From: Roseomonas haemaphysalidis
Lineage (GTDB): Bacteria > Pseudomonadota > Alphaproteobacteria > Acetobacterales > Acetobacteraceae
Length of the DNA stretch: 64,000 nucleotides
Assembly (NCBI RefSeq): GCF_017355405.1
Contig: NZ_CP061178.1
Span: forward strand, 124,001 to 188,000
Direction: 5' to 3'
Made by a program: the position numbers and the translations under genes. Positions 36,202 through 44,414 of this stretch are shown here, piece after piece. Positions within the stretch are counted from its first letter, which is position 1. The number at the start of each line of letters is the position of its first letter. The notes under the pieces were generated by a model that saw nothing but the letters and a program-made list of their open reading frames with translations, was not told where the DNA came from and ran no database searches.

Positions 36202-37092
36202 TCAGGCGGCGGGCGCGAGGCCAAGCCGCTCGGCCAGCGCCAGCACCGCCCGGGCGCTGGCGGCGAAAGGGGCATCCACCATCTGCCCGTCCACCGTGTA
36301 GGCACCCACGCCTGCCGCTTCCGCCGCCGTCGCGGCCGCGACGACCCGCGCGGCGCGGGCGATCTCCTGCGGCGAGGGTTGGAAGGCGGCGTTGACCACC
36401 GCGATCTGGCTGGGATGGATGCAGGACTTGCCGGCGAAGCCCAGGCGACGGGAGGCTTCCGCCTCTGCCTGGCAGCGCTCGGGCGAGGCGATCGCGGCCA
36501 GCGCGCCGTCAAAGGCCGGAACGCGTGCCTCGGCCGCCGCCAGCCGGACCTGCAGCCGCACTTGGTGCAAGGCCACCTCGTCATCGCGCGCGATGCCGAA
36601 AGGCTCGAACAGGTCTCCGTAGCCAATCTGCAGCCCCGCCACGCGCGGGTCGGCGCAGGCGATCTCGGCCGCGAGCCGTAGGCCGCGTGGCGTCTCGATA
36701 TTGACCAGAATGGCTGAGGGCGCCGCGCCGGCGGCGGCCTCCGCGCGCGCGATCTCGGCGATGGCCTCGCGGAGCATGGCGGGAGACTCGACCATCGGAA
36801 GGTTGATGGCATCGAGGCCTGGACCCACCAGGGCCGCCACGTCCTCGGCGAAGTGCGGCGTGCCGTGCGCGTTGATGCGCACGATGGCAAGCTTGCCGGG
36901 CAAGCCGGTACGGAGGGCAGCGGCAACATGCGACCGGGCCTCGGCCTTGCGCTCCGGCGCCACGGAGTCCTCGAGGTCGTAGCTCAGAGCATCGGCCGCC
37001 GATGCGGCACCCTTGGCGAAGAGCTCGGGCCGCGTGCCCGGCAGGAACAGCTTGCTGCGCATGGCGTCGAGAGAAATGCGGCTGGTGCGCAT
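36202..37092 (-). CDS. HpcH/HpaI / CitE-like acyl-CoA lyase
   Basis: A 296-residue CitE-like lyase. Family features are RSKLFLPGTRPELFAKG, ALSYDLEDSVAPERKAEAR, the Arg in IVRINAHGTPHF, LPMVESPAML, NIETPRGL with the metal-binding Glu, IGYGDLFEPFG, and FAGKSCIHPSQIAVVN. Such enzymes cleave malyl-, beta-methylmalyl- or citramalyl-CoA into acetyl- or propionyl-CoA plus glyoxylate or pyruvate. Combined with the hydratase and CoA-transferases next door, a citramalyl/beta-methylmalyl-CoA lyase is the best guess. First gene of the minus-strand operon, divergent from a LysR gene. Confidence 0.88.
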   Translation of the reverse strand: MRTSRISLDAMRSKLFLPGTRPELFAKGAASAADALSYDLEDSVAPERKAEARSHVAAALRTGLPGKLAIVRINAHGTPHFAEDVAALVGPGLDAINLPMVESPAMLREAIAEIARAEAAAGAAPSAILVNIETPRGLRLAAEIACADPRVAGLQIGYGDLFEPFGIARDDEVALHQVRLQVRLAAAEARVPAFDGALAAIASPERCQAEAEASRRLGFAGKSCIHPSQIAVVNAAFQPSPQEIARAARVVAAATAAEAAGVGAYTVDGQMVDAPFAASARAVLALAERLGLAPAA

Positions 37093-37166
37093 GCAGGCGT
37101 CCTTCCCGGTGCGGCGCTGTATCGCGCCTTGATCGGACGACAGGGTGCCGTGCTCGGTCGATCTTG

Positions 37167-37172
37167 TATAAT
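37167..37172 (+). promoter_or_regulatory. Candidate -10 element (TATAAT) for the LysR gene
   Basis: A perfect TATAAT sits 33 bases upstream of the LysR start in an AT-rich pocket of the divergent region between the CitE-like gene and the LysR gene. No good -35 hexamer lies at the right distance, which would fit a promoter that needs an activator or is autoregulated. Confidence 0.35.
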
Positions 37173-37204
37173 GTAATGATGGCATCGATTGATGAGGATT
37201 ATGC

Positions 37205-38104
37205 ATGCACTTGCCGATGGATGACGTGCAGGCCTTCGTCTTGGTCGCCGAGCTGGGCAGCTTCACGCGTGCTGCCCAGCGGCTGGCGATCACCCAAACA
37301 GGGCTGACGCGGCGCATCCAACGGCTCGAAGGCTTTGTCGGTCTGGCGTTGCTGGACCGCACCACCCGCCGCACGACCCTGACCACCGCGGGGCGGGAGT
37401 TCCTGCCCCTGGCCCAGCGCGTGGTGGAGGACCTGACGCGCGGGCTTGAGCGGTTGCGGACCACGGCCCGCCTCAGTGCCGGCGATGTGACTCTGGCGAC
37501 CATGCCGGCCGTTGCCTACCAGCGCCTGCCGCCCGTGCTGTCTGCTTATGCACGCCAGTTCCCCGGCAACCGGGTGATGCTGCTGGAACGCTCAGGCGTG
37601 CTGGTGACCGAGGCAGTGCGCCACGGCGCCGCCGAATTCGGCATCCACATCACGCAGGAGCCGCGGGAAGACCTGCAGGAGGATTTGCTGTCCACCGACC
37701 CGCTGGTGTTGGTTTGCCACCCCACACATGCATTGGCCAACCGCGCGGCCATTACATGGGCGGAGTTGCGGGACTGGGACCTGATCACCCTGGGCGGCAG
37801 CAGCGGCAACCGCGCGCCGGTGGAGGCGCAGCTGACACGCGCCGGGCTGCCGATCCGCGGCCGCTTCGTGGTAGAAAACACGCCGAGCGCCCTGGCGCTG
37901 GCCGCCACGGGTGCGGCAGTGGCCATCCTGCCCTCCGCCATCGGGCGCGGGATGCTGCCGGGTGGACTGGTGGAGGTGCCGCTACAGGCCCCGGTTCTGC
38001 ATCGACAGCTGAGCCTCGTGCGCCGCCGCGGCGAAGCCCTGACGCCAGCTGCGGCGGCCCTCTACGATATGTTGCTGAAGACAACCTTGGCGGCCGGGAT
38101 GTAG
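37205..38104 (+). CDS. LysR-family transcriptional regulator
   Basis: A 299-residue LysR-type regulator with the winged helix at the N-terminus (DDVQAFVLVAELGSFTRAA, LAITQTGLTRRIQRLE, LLDRTTRRTTLTTAG) and a C-terminal effector domain (VENTPSALALAATGAAVAILP). It is divergent from the CitE-TctC-CaiB operon with 112 bases between starts, the usual arrangement for a LysR activator of that operon. It is the mirror partner of the LysR gene at 29897-30820. Confidence 0.92.
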   Translation: MHLPMDDVQAFVLVAELGSFTRAAQRLAITQTGLTRRIQRLEGFVGLALLDRTTRRTTLTTAGREFLPLAQRVVEDLTRGLERLRTTARLSAGDVTLATMPAVAYQRLPPVLSAYARQFPGNRVMLLERSGVLVTEAVRHGAAEFGIHITQEPREDLQEDLLSTDPLVLVCHPTHALANRAAITWAELRDWDLITLGGSSGNRAPVEAQLTRAGLPIRGRFVVENTPSALALAATGAAVAILPSAIGRGMLPGGLVEVPLQAPVLHRQLSLVRRRGEALTPAAAALYDMLLKTTLAAGM

Positions 38105-38438
38105 CAAAGGCACAAGGCCCAGCTCGGCTTATCTCTTGAGGCGGCAGCAAAACGAAGTCGTTTATCAGAGCACCATACCGGACGCACTGTACCAGGACAG
38201 CGGATCGTATCGCAGATGGCGCCTTGCGCAGCACAAGATTGGCAGTCGAAGGAGTCGGCGCGCTGAATCGCTCCCGTCCACGCTTGTGAAGTCAGACAAC
38301 GCGTTCCTTGAGCGCGACTGTTCCATGCTGTTATCCGAAGCCGCTGCTATAACTGAGCCAACAACGGTCCTCCGGCTCGGGGACTGACGAACGCGCCGGT
38401 ATCGGCAACTTATGCAGAGGACACAGCGGGGCAGGGTG
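38105..38438. other. Gene-free gap between LysR and HWE kinase genes
   Basis: About 330 bases between the 3' ends of two convergent genes. A plus-strand open frame (38136-38387) has no recognisable domain and no ribosome-binding site. I saw no strong terminator hairpin, tRNA or repeat. GC is somewhat lower than in the flanking genes. Confidence 0.4.
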
Positions 38439-39563
38439 TTAACGGTAGATGTTGCCTGTCTCGAGGGTCTGCTCCGCTGGTGCGACGGGTAGGCAGAGGT
38501 GGCATTCCAGACCTTCCGGATGGAAAGCCAGCTTCAGGGTGCCATCCAGGTCCTGCACGATGCCCTGCTCCAACAATCGCAATCCAAAGCCCTGATGTGT
38601 TGGTGACGTCGCCGGCGGTCCGCCGCGCTCCCTCCATACGAGGTGCAGAAGCCGGGTCCCACTGCCGGCGATGTTGAGGTTCCAGGACACATCGACTTGG
38701 CCATCCGCAACAGACAACGCGCCGTACTTGGCCGCGTTGGTAGCAAGCTCATGAAAGGCGAGGCCCAACATCTCCGCAGCCCGGGCAGGCAGCCAAACCA
38801 GCGGACCTTTCAGGTTGCCACGCTCGCCGTCACCATACGGCAGCAACGCCCGCTCCACGACCTCGGTCAGAGCAGCGCCATGCCATTGGTTGCGGGTCAG
38901 CAATTCATGCGACAGCGCCAGAGCATTGAGCCGGGCGTCCAGGATCACCTGCGTCTCCGTAGAAACACCCCCTCGACGCAAGGTATGCAGCACGACCGCC
39001 TGCATGGTGGAGAAGGCATTCTTCACGCGATGGCCCATCTCGGCGAGCAACAGTTCACGATGCTCGGCTTCCGTGCGCACTGCCGTACTATCGCGGAAAA
39101 CGCTCAGAAAGCCTCGTGGCCGGCCATCGCCGTCCAGCATTGGTGTCGTCGAGCCACTGGCCCAGAATCGACTGCCATCCCGTTTGATCTGCCATCGTTC
39201 GTTCTGCGCGTAGCCTTCCTCGATAGCCCATCGCAGTTCCTCTAGGAATAGGCCACGATCTCTGTCCTCGGGTAGGAACAGGATATCGCCGGACCGACCC
39301 AACAACTCATCATCGGCATAGCCCAGGAGAGCAGATGCACCTGCGTTCCAACGCAGGATCTTTCCACTTAAATTCAGCGCAATCAGCGCGTGGTCCTTTA
39401 CCCTGACCAGATCCTCCGCCTGATTAAGTGACTTCCGAAGTTCGCTGTTCTCACGTTCCAGCTGCTTGATGCGATCCTGAGCGGTAGTGTGCCGCTGCTG
39501 ATCCAACAGCCTTTCTAGTCTCGCCTCGCGTCCTTGTCCTGCGGACCATATGGGCTCGGACAT
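38439..39563 (-). CDS. PAS-domain HWE-family sensor histidine kinase
   Basis: A 374-residue soluble kinase. Residues 1-50 form a charged, coiled-coil-like leader (RIKQLERENSELRKSLNQAE); about 52-150 are a PAS domain (ILRWNAGASALLGYADDELLGRSG, core NAGASALLGYADDELLG). The phospho-acceptor region has H168 in EMGHRVKNAF. The ATPase domain has the HWE features that define the family: H261 with N266 (HELATNAAKYGAL) and the WRE at 300-302. The ATG at 39563 has GGAGG upstream; a GTG at 39575 is the alternative. HWE kinases often feed alphaproteobacterial general stress or light responses. No partner regulator is adjacent. Confidence 0.9.
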   Translation of the reverse strand: MSEPIWSAGQGREARLERLLDQQRHTTAQDRIKQLERENSELRKSLNQAEDLVRVKDHALIALNLSGKILRWNAGASALLGYADDELLGRSGDILFLPEDRDRGLFLEELRWAIEEGYAQNERWQIKRDGSRFWASGSTTPMLDGDGRPRGFLSVFRDSTAVRTEAEHRELLLAEMGHRVKNAFSTMQAVVLHTLRRGGVSTETQVILDARLNALALSHELLTRNQWHGAALTEVVERALLPYGDGERGNLKGPLVWLPARAAEMLGLAFHELATNAAKYGALSVADGQVDVSWNLNIAGSGTRLLHLVWRERGGPPATSPTHQGFGLRLLEQGIVQDLDGTLKLAFHPEGLECHLCLPVAPAEQTLETGNIYR

Positions 39564-39777
39564 TCTGGCCTCCACCTCTCATGCAAAAGACAGTTCATGT
39601 TCGAACACGCGGGCTGACAGCTCTTCGTGCCGATAGCATCGATATCGAAGCGCACCGGCTGGCCAACCCGAAGCAATTCCGCTTGCTTCCAGGCTTCCGA
39701 AATGATTCCCAGCATAGCTTTGTAGACAGACGATTCAGCCTGATGCGCATCCCGCCTGACAGCACGTGTTGTCTCGT

Positions 39778-40359
39778 TCAGGATCTGCCATCTTTGGTAC
39801 GTCGGGCCCCCTCGCGGACAAACAGGCTTATCATTTCCTTGTTGAAGGCTGGGATGTCATCGGGCTTACGACTGGAGACAAGGTTGCCGTCCACCACCGC
39901 TTCCTGGTCGACCCATTCCGCGCCGGCGTTCTCAAGGTCCGTCTGGAGTGAGGGCCAGGAGGTAAGCCGCCGCCCTCGCAACCTGCCCGTCTCGATCAAG
40001 GTCCAGGGCCCGTGGCAAATCGTGGCCACTGGCTTGCCGCTGTCCAGAAAGGCCTGGACGAAATGGACAGCACCTTCGTTGATCCGCAACGTGTCGGGAT
40101 TGATAACGCCGCCGGGTAACAGGAGGGCGTCAAACTCCCCGGGGTGTGCCTCAGACAAAGTCATATCGACAGGAAACTCTTCCCCCCAATCCGTGAAGTT
40201 CCATACACGGACACGCCCCTCCTTGGGCGAGACGATGCTGGTCTTCGCCCCTGCCTCATTCAGCGCCTTGCGCGGCTCGGACATCTCGACCTGCTCGAAG
40301 CCGTCTGTGACAAGGATTGCGACATTCATTCGGCCAAGGCTCGCAGCAGCCATATCCAT
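39778..40359 (-). CDS. DJ-1/PfpI-family protein (type 1 glutamine amidotransferase-like)
   Basis: A 193-residue PfpI/DJ-1 fold protein. Hallmarks are NVAILVTDGFEQVEM, the acidic pocket residue, DALLLPGGVINPDTLR and the nucleophile elbow VATICHGPWTLIE with C115. Members serve as stress chaperones, glyoxalases or deglycases; the class here is not certain. AAGGAG lies only 2 bases before the ATG at 40359 but 8 before the ATG at 40353, so the true start may be the latter. It belongs to a run of stress-type genes on the minus strand. Confidence 0.9.
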   Translation of the reverse strand: MDMAAASLGRMNVAILVTDGFEQVEMSEPRKALNEAGAKTSIVSPKEGRVRVWNFTDWGEEFPVDMTLSEAHPGEFDALLLPGGVINPDTLRINEGAVHFVQAFLDSGKPVATICHGPWTLIETGRLRGRRLTSWPSLQTDLENAGAEWVDQEAVVDGNLVSSRKPDDIPAFNKEMISLFVREGARRTKDGRS

Positions 40360-40406
40360 GTCTCCTTATAAGGTTGGATTGCTTACGCTGGGCTTTTCCG
40401 CAAGCC

Positions 40407-40721
40407 TTACCGTCCACTCCGCCCTACTGGTCCGCTCGACGAGAAGATGCGGTCCGTCTTCGATGACAATGCGCTCGGCAAGGGCCAGCGACGGACGCAA
40501 CAGCCGCAGCCAGCAGGATGGCTCGCTTTCGCGCCAAGCCCGTTTGAACCGACAGGAGCGCCCTGGGCGGCGACCGCGCCGACGAGGCTGGGGGCGCTGA
40601 GGAATGCTCGCGTAGCACTCCCGCCGCATATGGGGCAGGTGCAGGGAGCGCGAAAATCCGCCATTGGGCGCATCGCTGCAAAGCTCCCACACTCACGGCA
40701 ATGATACTCGTATGTCGGCAT
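40407..40721 (-). CDS. FmdB-family zinc-ribbon protein
   Basis: A 104-residue small protein starting MPTYEYHCRECG, the FmdB putative regulatory/zinc-ribbon signature, with a second cysteine pair in CTCPICGG. The C-terminal half is low-complexity and carries extra cysteines (AGCGCC). The start at 40721 is chosen by the family N-terminus; the frame is open to 40784. Its role in the family is not established; formamidase-operon regulation was suggested for the founder. It lies between the PfpI and zinc-dehydrogenase genes. Confidence 0.8.
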   Translation of the reverse strand: MPTYEYHCRECGSFAAMRPMADFRAPCTCPICGGSATRAFLSAPSLVGAVAAQGAPVGSNGLGAKASHPAGCGCCVRRWPLPSALSSKTDRIFSSSGPVGRSGR

Positions 40722-40802
40722 GGCGCCCTCGAAAAAACGTAGCTGGGGGACGGTGTGGGGACCGGGTGCCGGCGAGCTTGGCAATCGGCCCCCCCCGGAC
40801 GG

Positions 40803-41957
40803 TCACGACGCAGGCTTCAGGATAACCTTGGTCCAGCCGTCGTCCCGAGCATCGAAATGCTTGTAGGCCTTCGGCGCTTCGCCAAGCGGTAGCTCATGCG
40901 AAACGATGAACGATGGTTTCGCGCGGCCGACGGAAATGAGGTCTCGGAGCTGGCGGTTATAGGCCTTCACATTGCATTGGCCGGTGCCCATGCTCTGGCC
41001 CTTGAACCAGAAAAGACCGTAGTCGAAAACAATCTCACCTTGCTTGTAAAGCTCATCCTGAGGTGCGGGGTCCTGCGGCACGTAGACACCGACGACCCCG
41101 ATACCCCCGGTGAACTTCACCGACCGCACCAGATTGTTCATGGTCATGTTGGGATGTTCGTAACCGTCCGGATCGTGGGCTTGGTAGCCCACACATTCGC
41201 AGCCGCGGTCGGCGCCAATACCATTGGTCATCGCCAGGACCTGATCGACCGGCGAACCCTTCGAATCATCAATGGGCACGGCACCAATCGAGGCCGCCAG
41301 CTTCAGCCGGTCTGGGTGGCGATCAACGACCATGACCAAGCAGGCACCCTTGATCATCGCCGAGTGGGCTGCCATGAGGCCCACCGGCCCGGCGCCGTAG
41401 ATGACGACCGATTCGCCCGGGCAGACGCCGGCGAGCTCGGTGGCATGCCACCCCGTCGGGAAAATATCAGCGAGCATCACGTAATCATTCTGCCGCTCCT
41501 CCGCGTCGGGTGGCAGCTTGAGGCAGTTGTAATCGCCATATGGAACGCGTAGCAGGTCGGCCTGGCCACCCCGGTAAGGTCCCATGTCAGCGAAGCCGTA
41601 TGCAGCTCCGGCCATGTTCGGCACAACGCTGCGATCCGCCGTGGTGAGGCAAAAGGCGCTCAGGCCACGCTCGCAGTTTTTACAGAAGCCACATCCGATG
41701 TTGAACGGAATGGCGACCCAGTTGCCGACCTTGACCCGGTCGACGGCGGCCCCGACCTCGACCACCTGGCCAAGGTTCTCGTGCCCGAATACCCCGCCGC
41801 TCGGAAAATCGGTCCGACCCTCGTACATGTGCAGATCCGAGCCGCAGATGTTGGTGCTCGTGATCCGTACCAGCACGTCCGTCGGCTTCTCGATCTTCGC
41901 ATCCGGAACATCCTGCACCGCGACGTCGCGGGGACCGTTATATACGACTGCCCTCAT
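40803..41957 (-). CDS. Zinc-dependent alcohol dehydrogenase, FdhA-like (glutathione-independent formaldehyde dehydrogenase type)
   Basis: A 384-residue medium-chain dehydrogenase. It has catalytic zinc ligands (ICGSDLHMYEG, FGHENLG), the structural zinc loop CGFCKNCERGLSAFC and the NAD-binding GAGPVGLMAAHSAM. The segment AAYGFADMGPYRGGQADLLRV and the long C-terminal region are close to Pseudomonas glutathione-independent formaldehyde dehydrogenase. It would oxidise formaldehyde or another aldehyde/alcohol with bound NAD. The next gene upstream on the same strand is a related dehydrogenase, 90 bases away. Confidence 0.9.
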   Translation of the reverse strand: MRAVVYNGPRDVAVQDVPDAKIEKPTDVLVRITSTNICGSDLHMYEGRTDFPSGGVFGHENLGQVVEVGAAVDRVKVGNWVAIPFNIGCGFCKNCERGLSAFCLTTADRSVVPNMAGAAYGFADMGPYRGGQADLLRVPYGDYNCLKLPPDAEERQNDYVMLADIFPTGWHATELAGVCPGESVVIYGAGPVGLMAAHSAMIKGACLVMVVDRHPDRLKLAASIGAVPIDDSKGSPVDQVLAMTNGIGADRGCECVGYQAHDPDGYEHPNMTMNNLVRSVKFTGGIGVVGVYVPQDPAPQDELYKQGEIVFDYGLFWFKGQSMGTGQCNVKAYNRQLRDLISVGRAKPSFIVSHELPLGEAPKAYKHFDARDDGWTKVILKPAS

Positions 41958-42047
41958 TTGAATTCTCCATCGGTTGAGAACATGGTTGGCCGCCTGTGGT
42001 GGTCTTTCTCGCAGTCATGGCTGCAAAGTCTGTTTGCCTCGCCGACG

Positions 42048-43214
42048 TCAGGGCCTGAACACGGCCCGGACACATCCCTCCTTCTTGTTCTTGAACAGGT
42101 CGTAGCCATGTGGTCCCTGCTCGAGGGGAAGCGGATGCGTCAGCAGGTGGGAGGGATCCATTTCACCACGCGCGATATGCCCGAACAGCCGCTCGACATA
42201 GCGCTGGCCGTGTTGTTGGCCCGACCGAATGGTGAGCGCCTTGTTGACAACGGCGCCCATCGGAAACTTATCCACGAGAGCCCCATAGACTCCCATGACC
42301 GCAACGGTGCCACCCTTTCGGCAACACAGGATCGCTTCCCGCAATGCCACGATCCGCTCCGTCAACAGGGCCTGTTGCTTCACCAAGTCGTAGAGGTAGC
42401 CGACACCGGTGCCATGCGCTTCCATGCCGACACAATCGATGCAGCGGTCAGGTCCGCGGCCGCCGGTCAATTCCGTCAACGCCTCTTGAATGTCGACTTC
42501 CTCATAATTCAACGGATCGGCACCGCACCGCTCGGCTGCCATACGCAGGCGCTCGGGCAGGCGATCGATCGCAAACACCCTTTCGGCACCCAGGATGCGC
42601 GCGCTCTGCATTGCCATCTGACCAACACCGCCGCAGCCCCAGACCGCCACGATGTCGCCGGGTTGAATACCGGCGAGGTCAGCGCCCATGAAGCCGGTCG
42701 GGCAGGCGTCAGAAACGAACAAAGCCTTCTCATCCGGAATGTCCTCCGGCACCTTGAAGACATTCACATCGGCGAACGGCACCCTGATGAAGTCGGCGTG
42801 GCTGCCGGCCCAACCGCCGAGCGCATGGCTATAGCCAATGATCCCGGCCGGGCTATGGCCCCAGACCGCCTCGGCCATCAGGGGCTTCGGGTTGGTATTG
42901 TCGCAGCAGGAGAAGTCAGTTCGGCGGCAATGTTCACATTGTCCGCAGCCGAGAATGGAGATCACGATCACCCGGTCGCCCTTGCGAACCCTGGTGACTT
43001 CACGGCCGGTGTCGACGACCTCGCCCATGAACTCATGCCCAATGATGTCGCCGGGTTTCATGGCTGGGATGTAGCCGCCCAGCAGATGGAGGTCCGAGCC
43101 GCAGACCGAGGACATGGTCACCCGCACCAACGCATCATGCGGCTGAACAATCTCAGGGTCGGGCATGGTTTCGACGCGTAGGTCGTTCACTCCGTTCCAA
43201 ATCATGGCGCGCAT
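42048..43214 (-). CDS. Zinc-dependent alcohol dehydrogenase
   Basis: A 388-residue medium-chain zinc dehydrogenase with SSVCGSDLHLLGG, IGHEFMGEVVDTG, the structural zinc loop CGQCEHCRRTDFSCC and the Rossmann motif AVWGCGGVGQMAMQSA. It resembles threonine-dehydrogenase-like or glutathione-dependent-type proteins common in alphaproteobacterial stress clusters. The paralogue downstream is FdhA-like. The preferred substrate cannot be read from the sequence. Confidence 0.9.
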   Translation of the reverse strand: MRAMIWNGVNDLRVETMPDPEIVQPHDALVRVTMSSVCGSDLHLLGGYIPAMKPGDIIGHEFMGEVVDTGREVTRVRKGDRVIVISILGCGQCEHCRRTDFSCCDNTNPKPLMAEAVWGHSPAGIIGYSHALGGWAGSHADFIRVPFADVNVFKVPEDIPDEKALFVSDACPTGFMGADLAGIQPGDIVAVWGCGGVGQMAMQSARILGAERVFAIDRLPERLRMAAERCGADPLNYEEVDIQEALTELTGGRGPDRCIDCVGMEAHGTGVGYLYDLVKQQALLTERIVALREAILCCRKGGTVAVMGVYGALVDKFPMGAVVNKALTIRSGQQHGQRYVERLFGHIARGEMDPSHLLTHPLPLEQGPHGYDLFKNKKEGCVRAVFRP

Positions 43215-43228
43215 TGTCTGGTACTCCC

Positions 43229-43993
43229 TCAGGCGGCGGGCATGGCGGCAGTGGTATCGGGCCGCCGCATTGCGGGCGTCGGCACCTCGCCGGTCTCCAG
43301 CACCTGCTTCAGCCGGCGCAGGTCGCCCTGGGCTTGCCCCCCTGGCGCATCATTCCAAAGCTTTGCAGCAATGCGGCCCAGTTGACCGGCAGGCGGTTCG
43401 TAGGCGATCGAGGCATGAACCTCGGTCCCACGGTCTCCAGGTGCCGGTCGGAATTTGATCCAACCGACGCTCTGCAAGTTGGCCCCCGGAGCGGAGCGCC
43501 AGGCGATGCGTTCGTTTGGATGGTCCTCGGTGATGATCGTATCCCACTCGACGGTGCGGCCGGCCGGCGCGCGCACCAGCCAGTGCGAGCGCTTTTCGTC
43601 GATCGCCGTCACCTGCTCCACATGCTGCAGGAAGCGCGGTAAGTTCCCCACCTCACGGAAGAACCGGTATACATCGGCCGGTGGGCGGGCGATCGTGACG
43701 CTGCGCACCGTCGCGGCGGCGGAACGCCAACCTTGCTTCCGTGCGATGCGACGCTCGGTAGGCGTGGCGCTGGCGGCTGCCACGACGGGGCAGTAGCCGC
43801 TGGCGGCACGAGCGATCAGCGTGGTACCCAGCACCGCCAAGAGGCCGCCTGATACGCCACCTCGACGCATCGCCCACAGCAGCGTCGCGGCGCCCGCAGC
43901 GCCGGAGACCAAGCGTTCACTGTTGCCCAGGTTCCGTGCTGGTCGCGCAAGAGATAAGGCGTCGCGCGTGGTTTGTCGTTGCATGCTATCCAT
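43229..43993 (-). CDS. DUF2892 + SRPBCC (polyketide cyclase/dehydrase-like) protein
   Basis: A 254-residue two-part protein. Residues about 20-75 are a DUF2892-like membrane domain (NLGNSERLVSGAAGAATLLWA and LLAVLGTTLIARAASGYCPV). Residues about 90-235 form an SRPBCC/START-like ligand-binding domain (SVTIARPPADVYRFFREVGNLPRFL shortened to its core PPADVYRFFREVGNLP; WDTIITEDHPNERIAWRS). Function is unknown; such fusions are common next to alcohol dehydrogenases in stress islands. A GGAAC-N18-GTT element about 165 bases upstream could be a general-stress (EcfG) promoter. Confidence 0.82.
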   Translation of the reverse strand: MDSMQRQTTRDALSLARPARNLGNSERLVSGAAGAATLLWAMRRGGVSGGLLAVLGTTLIARAASGYCPVVAAASATPTERRIARKQGWRSAAATVRSVTIARPPADVYRFFREVGNLPRFLQHVEQVTAIDEKRSHWLVRAPAGRTVEWDTIITEDHPNERIAWRSAPGANLQSVGWIKFRPAPGDRGTEVHASIAYEPPAGQLGRIAAKLWNDAPGGQAQGDLRRLKQVLETGEVPTPAMRRPDTTAAMPAA

Positions 43994-44414
43994 GGTGCCT
44001 CCCCGGACCGATGCATCGGCGTTGTTGCAGGCGACATGGACGATGACATCCCGTGGCTACCGGACCCGCAGATCGGTCTCAGCATTGCCACCGAATCCCC
44101 GCCCGCGCTTGAAGCGGGCGCCGTCACCGCATCGCCTTCATAGTCATGAGACCAGAACATGCGTCGATGTGAGTCCGTTCCTTGGTGGCAATCCCTAAGG
44201 AGGATTACGGCGGAACCGATGGCACTGGCCGACACTCGGATCGGGCGGTAGCGGAGCCGTTCACACAGCGGTGACCACGAGTGCATTGCAATCCTGTTAT
44301 CAGATGTGTTTGGTAATCCAGTCGAGCCGAACACGGCTGCATGAGGCACACTGATCTAGGAGCGCGAGGCTTACCTTGACCGCATCGGCAAGGACGCCAT
44401 CAGGGGGCGGGACA
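43994..44414. other. Divergent intergenic region before the large hybrid kinase
   Basis: About 420 bases between the SRPBCC gene (minus) and the hybrid-kinase gene (plus). It contains the EcfG-like element reported separately. No open frame in it shows a recognisable domain. A TTG at 44376 could extend the kinase by 13 residues. Confidence 0.45.
44156..44181 (-). promoter_or_regulatory. Candidate EcfG-type general-stress promoter
   Basis: On the minus strand GGAAC (44181-44177) is followed after 18 bases by GTT (44158-44156). Published EcfG/PhyR-regulon promoters in alphaproteobacteria have GGAAC and a GTT-containing -10 at about this spacing. The site points toward the SRPBCC/dehydrogenase/PfpI run. 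A single short match can occur by chance. Confidence 0.35.

Noticed and set aside
39581..40600. Plus-strand 339-codon open frame
   Set aside because: It lies over the PfpI and FmdB genes on the other strand, which have clear family motifs. Its translation has no domain character.
44376..44414. TTG start for the large hybrid kinase
   Set aside because: Possible, but the ATG at 44415 gives the usual MDFLAGDGE-type family N-terminus.
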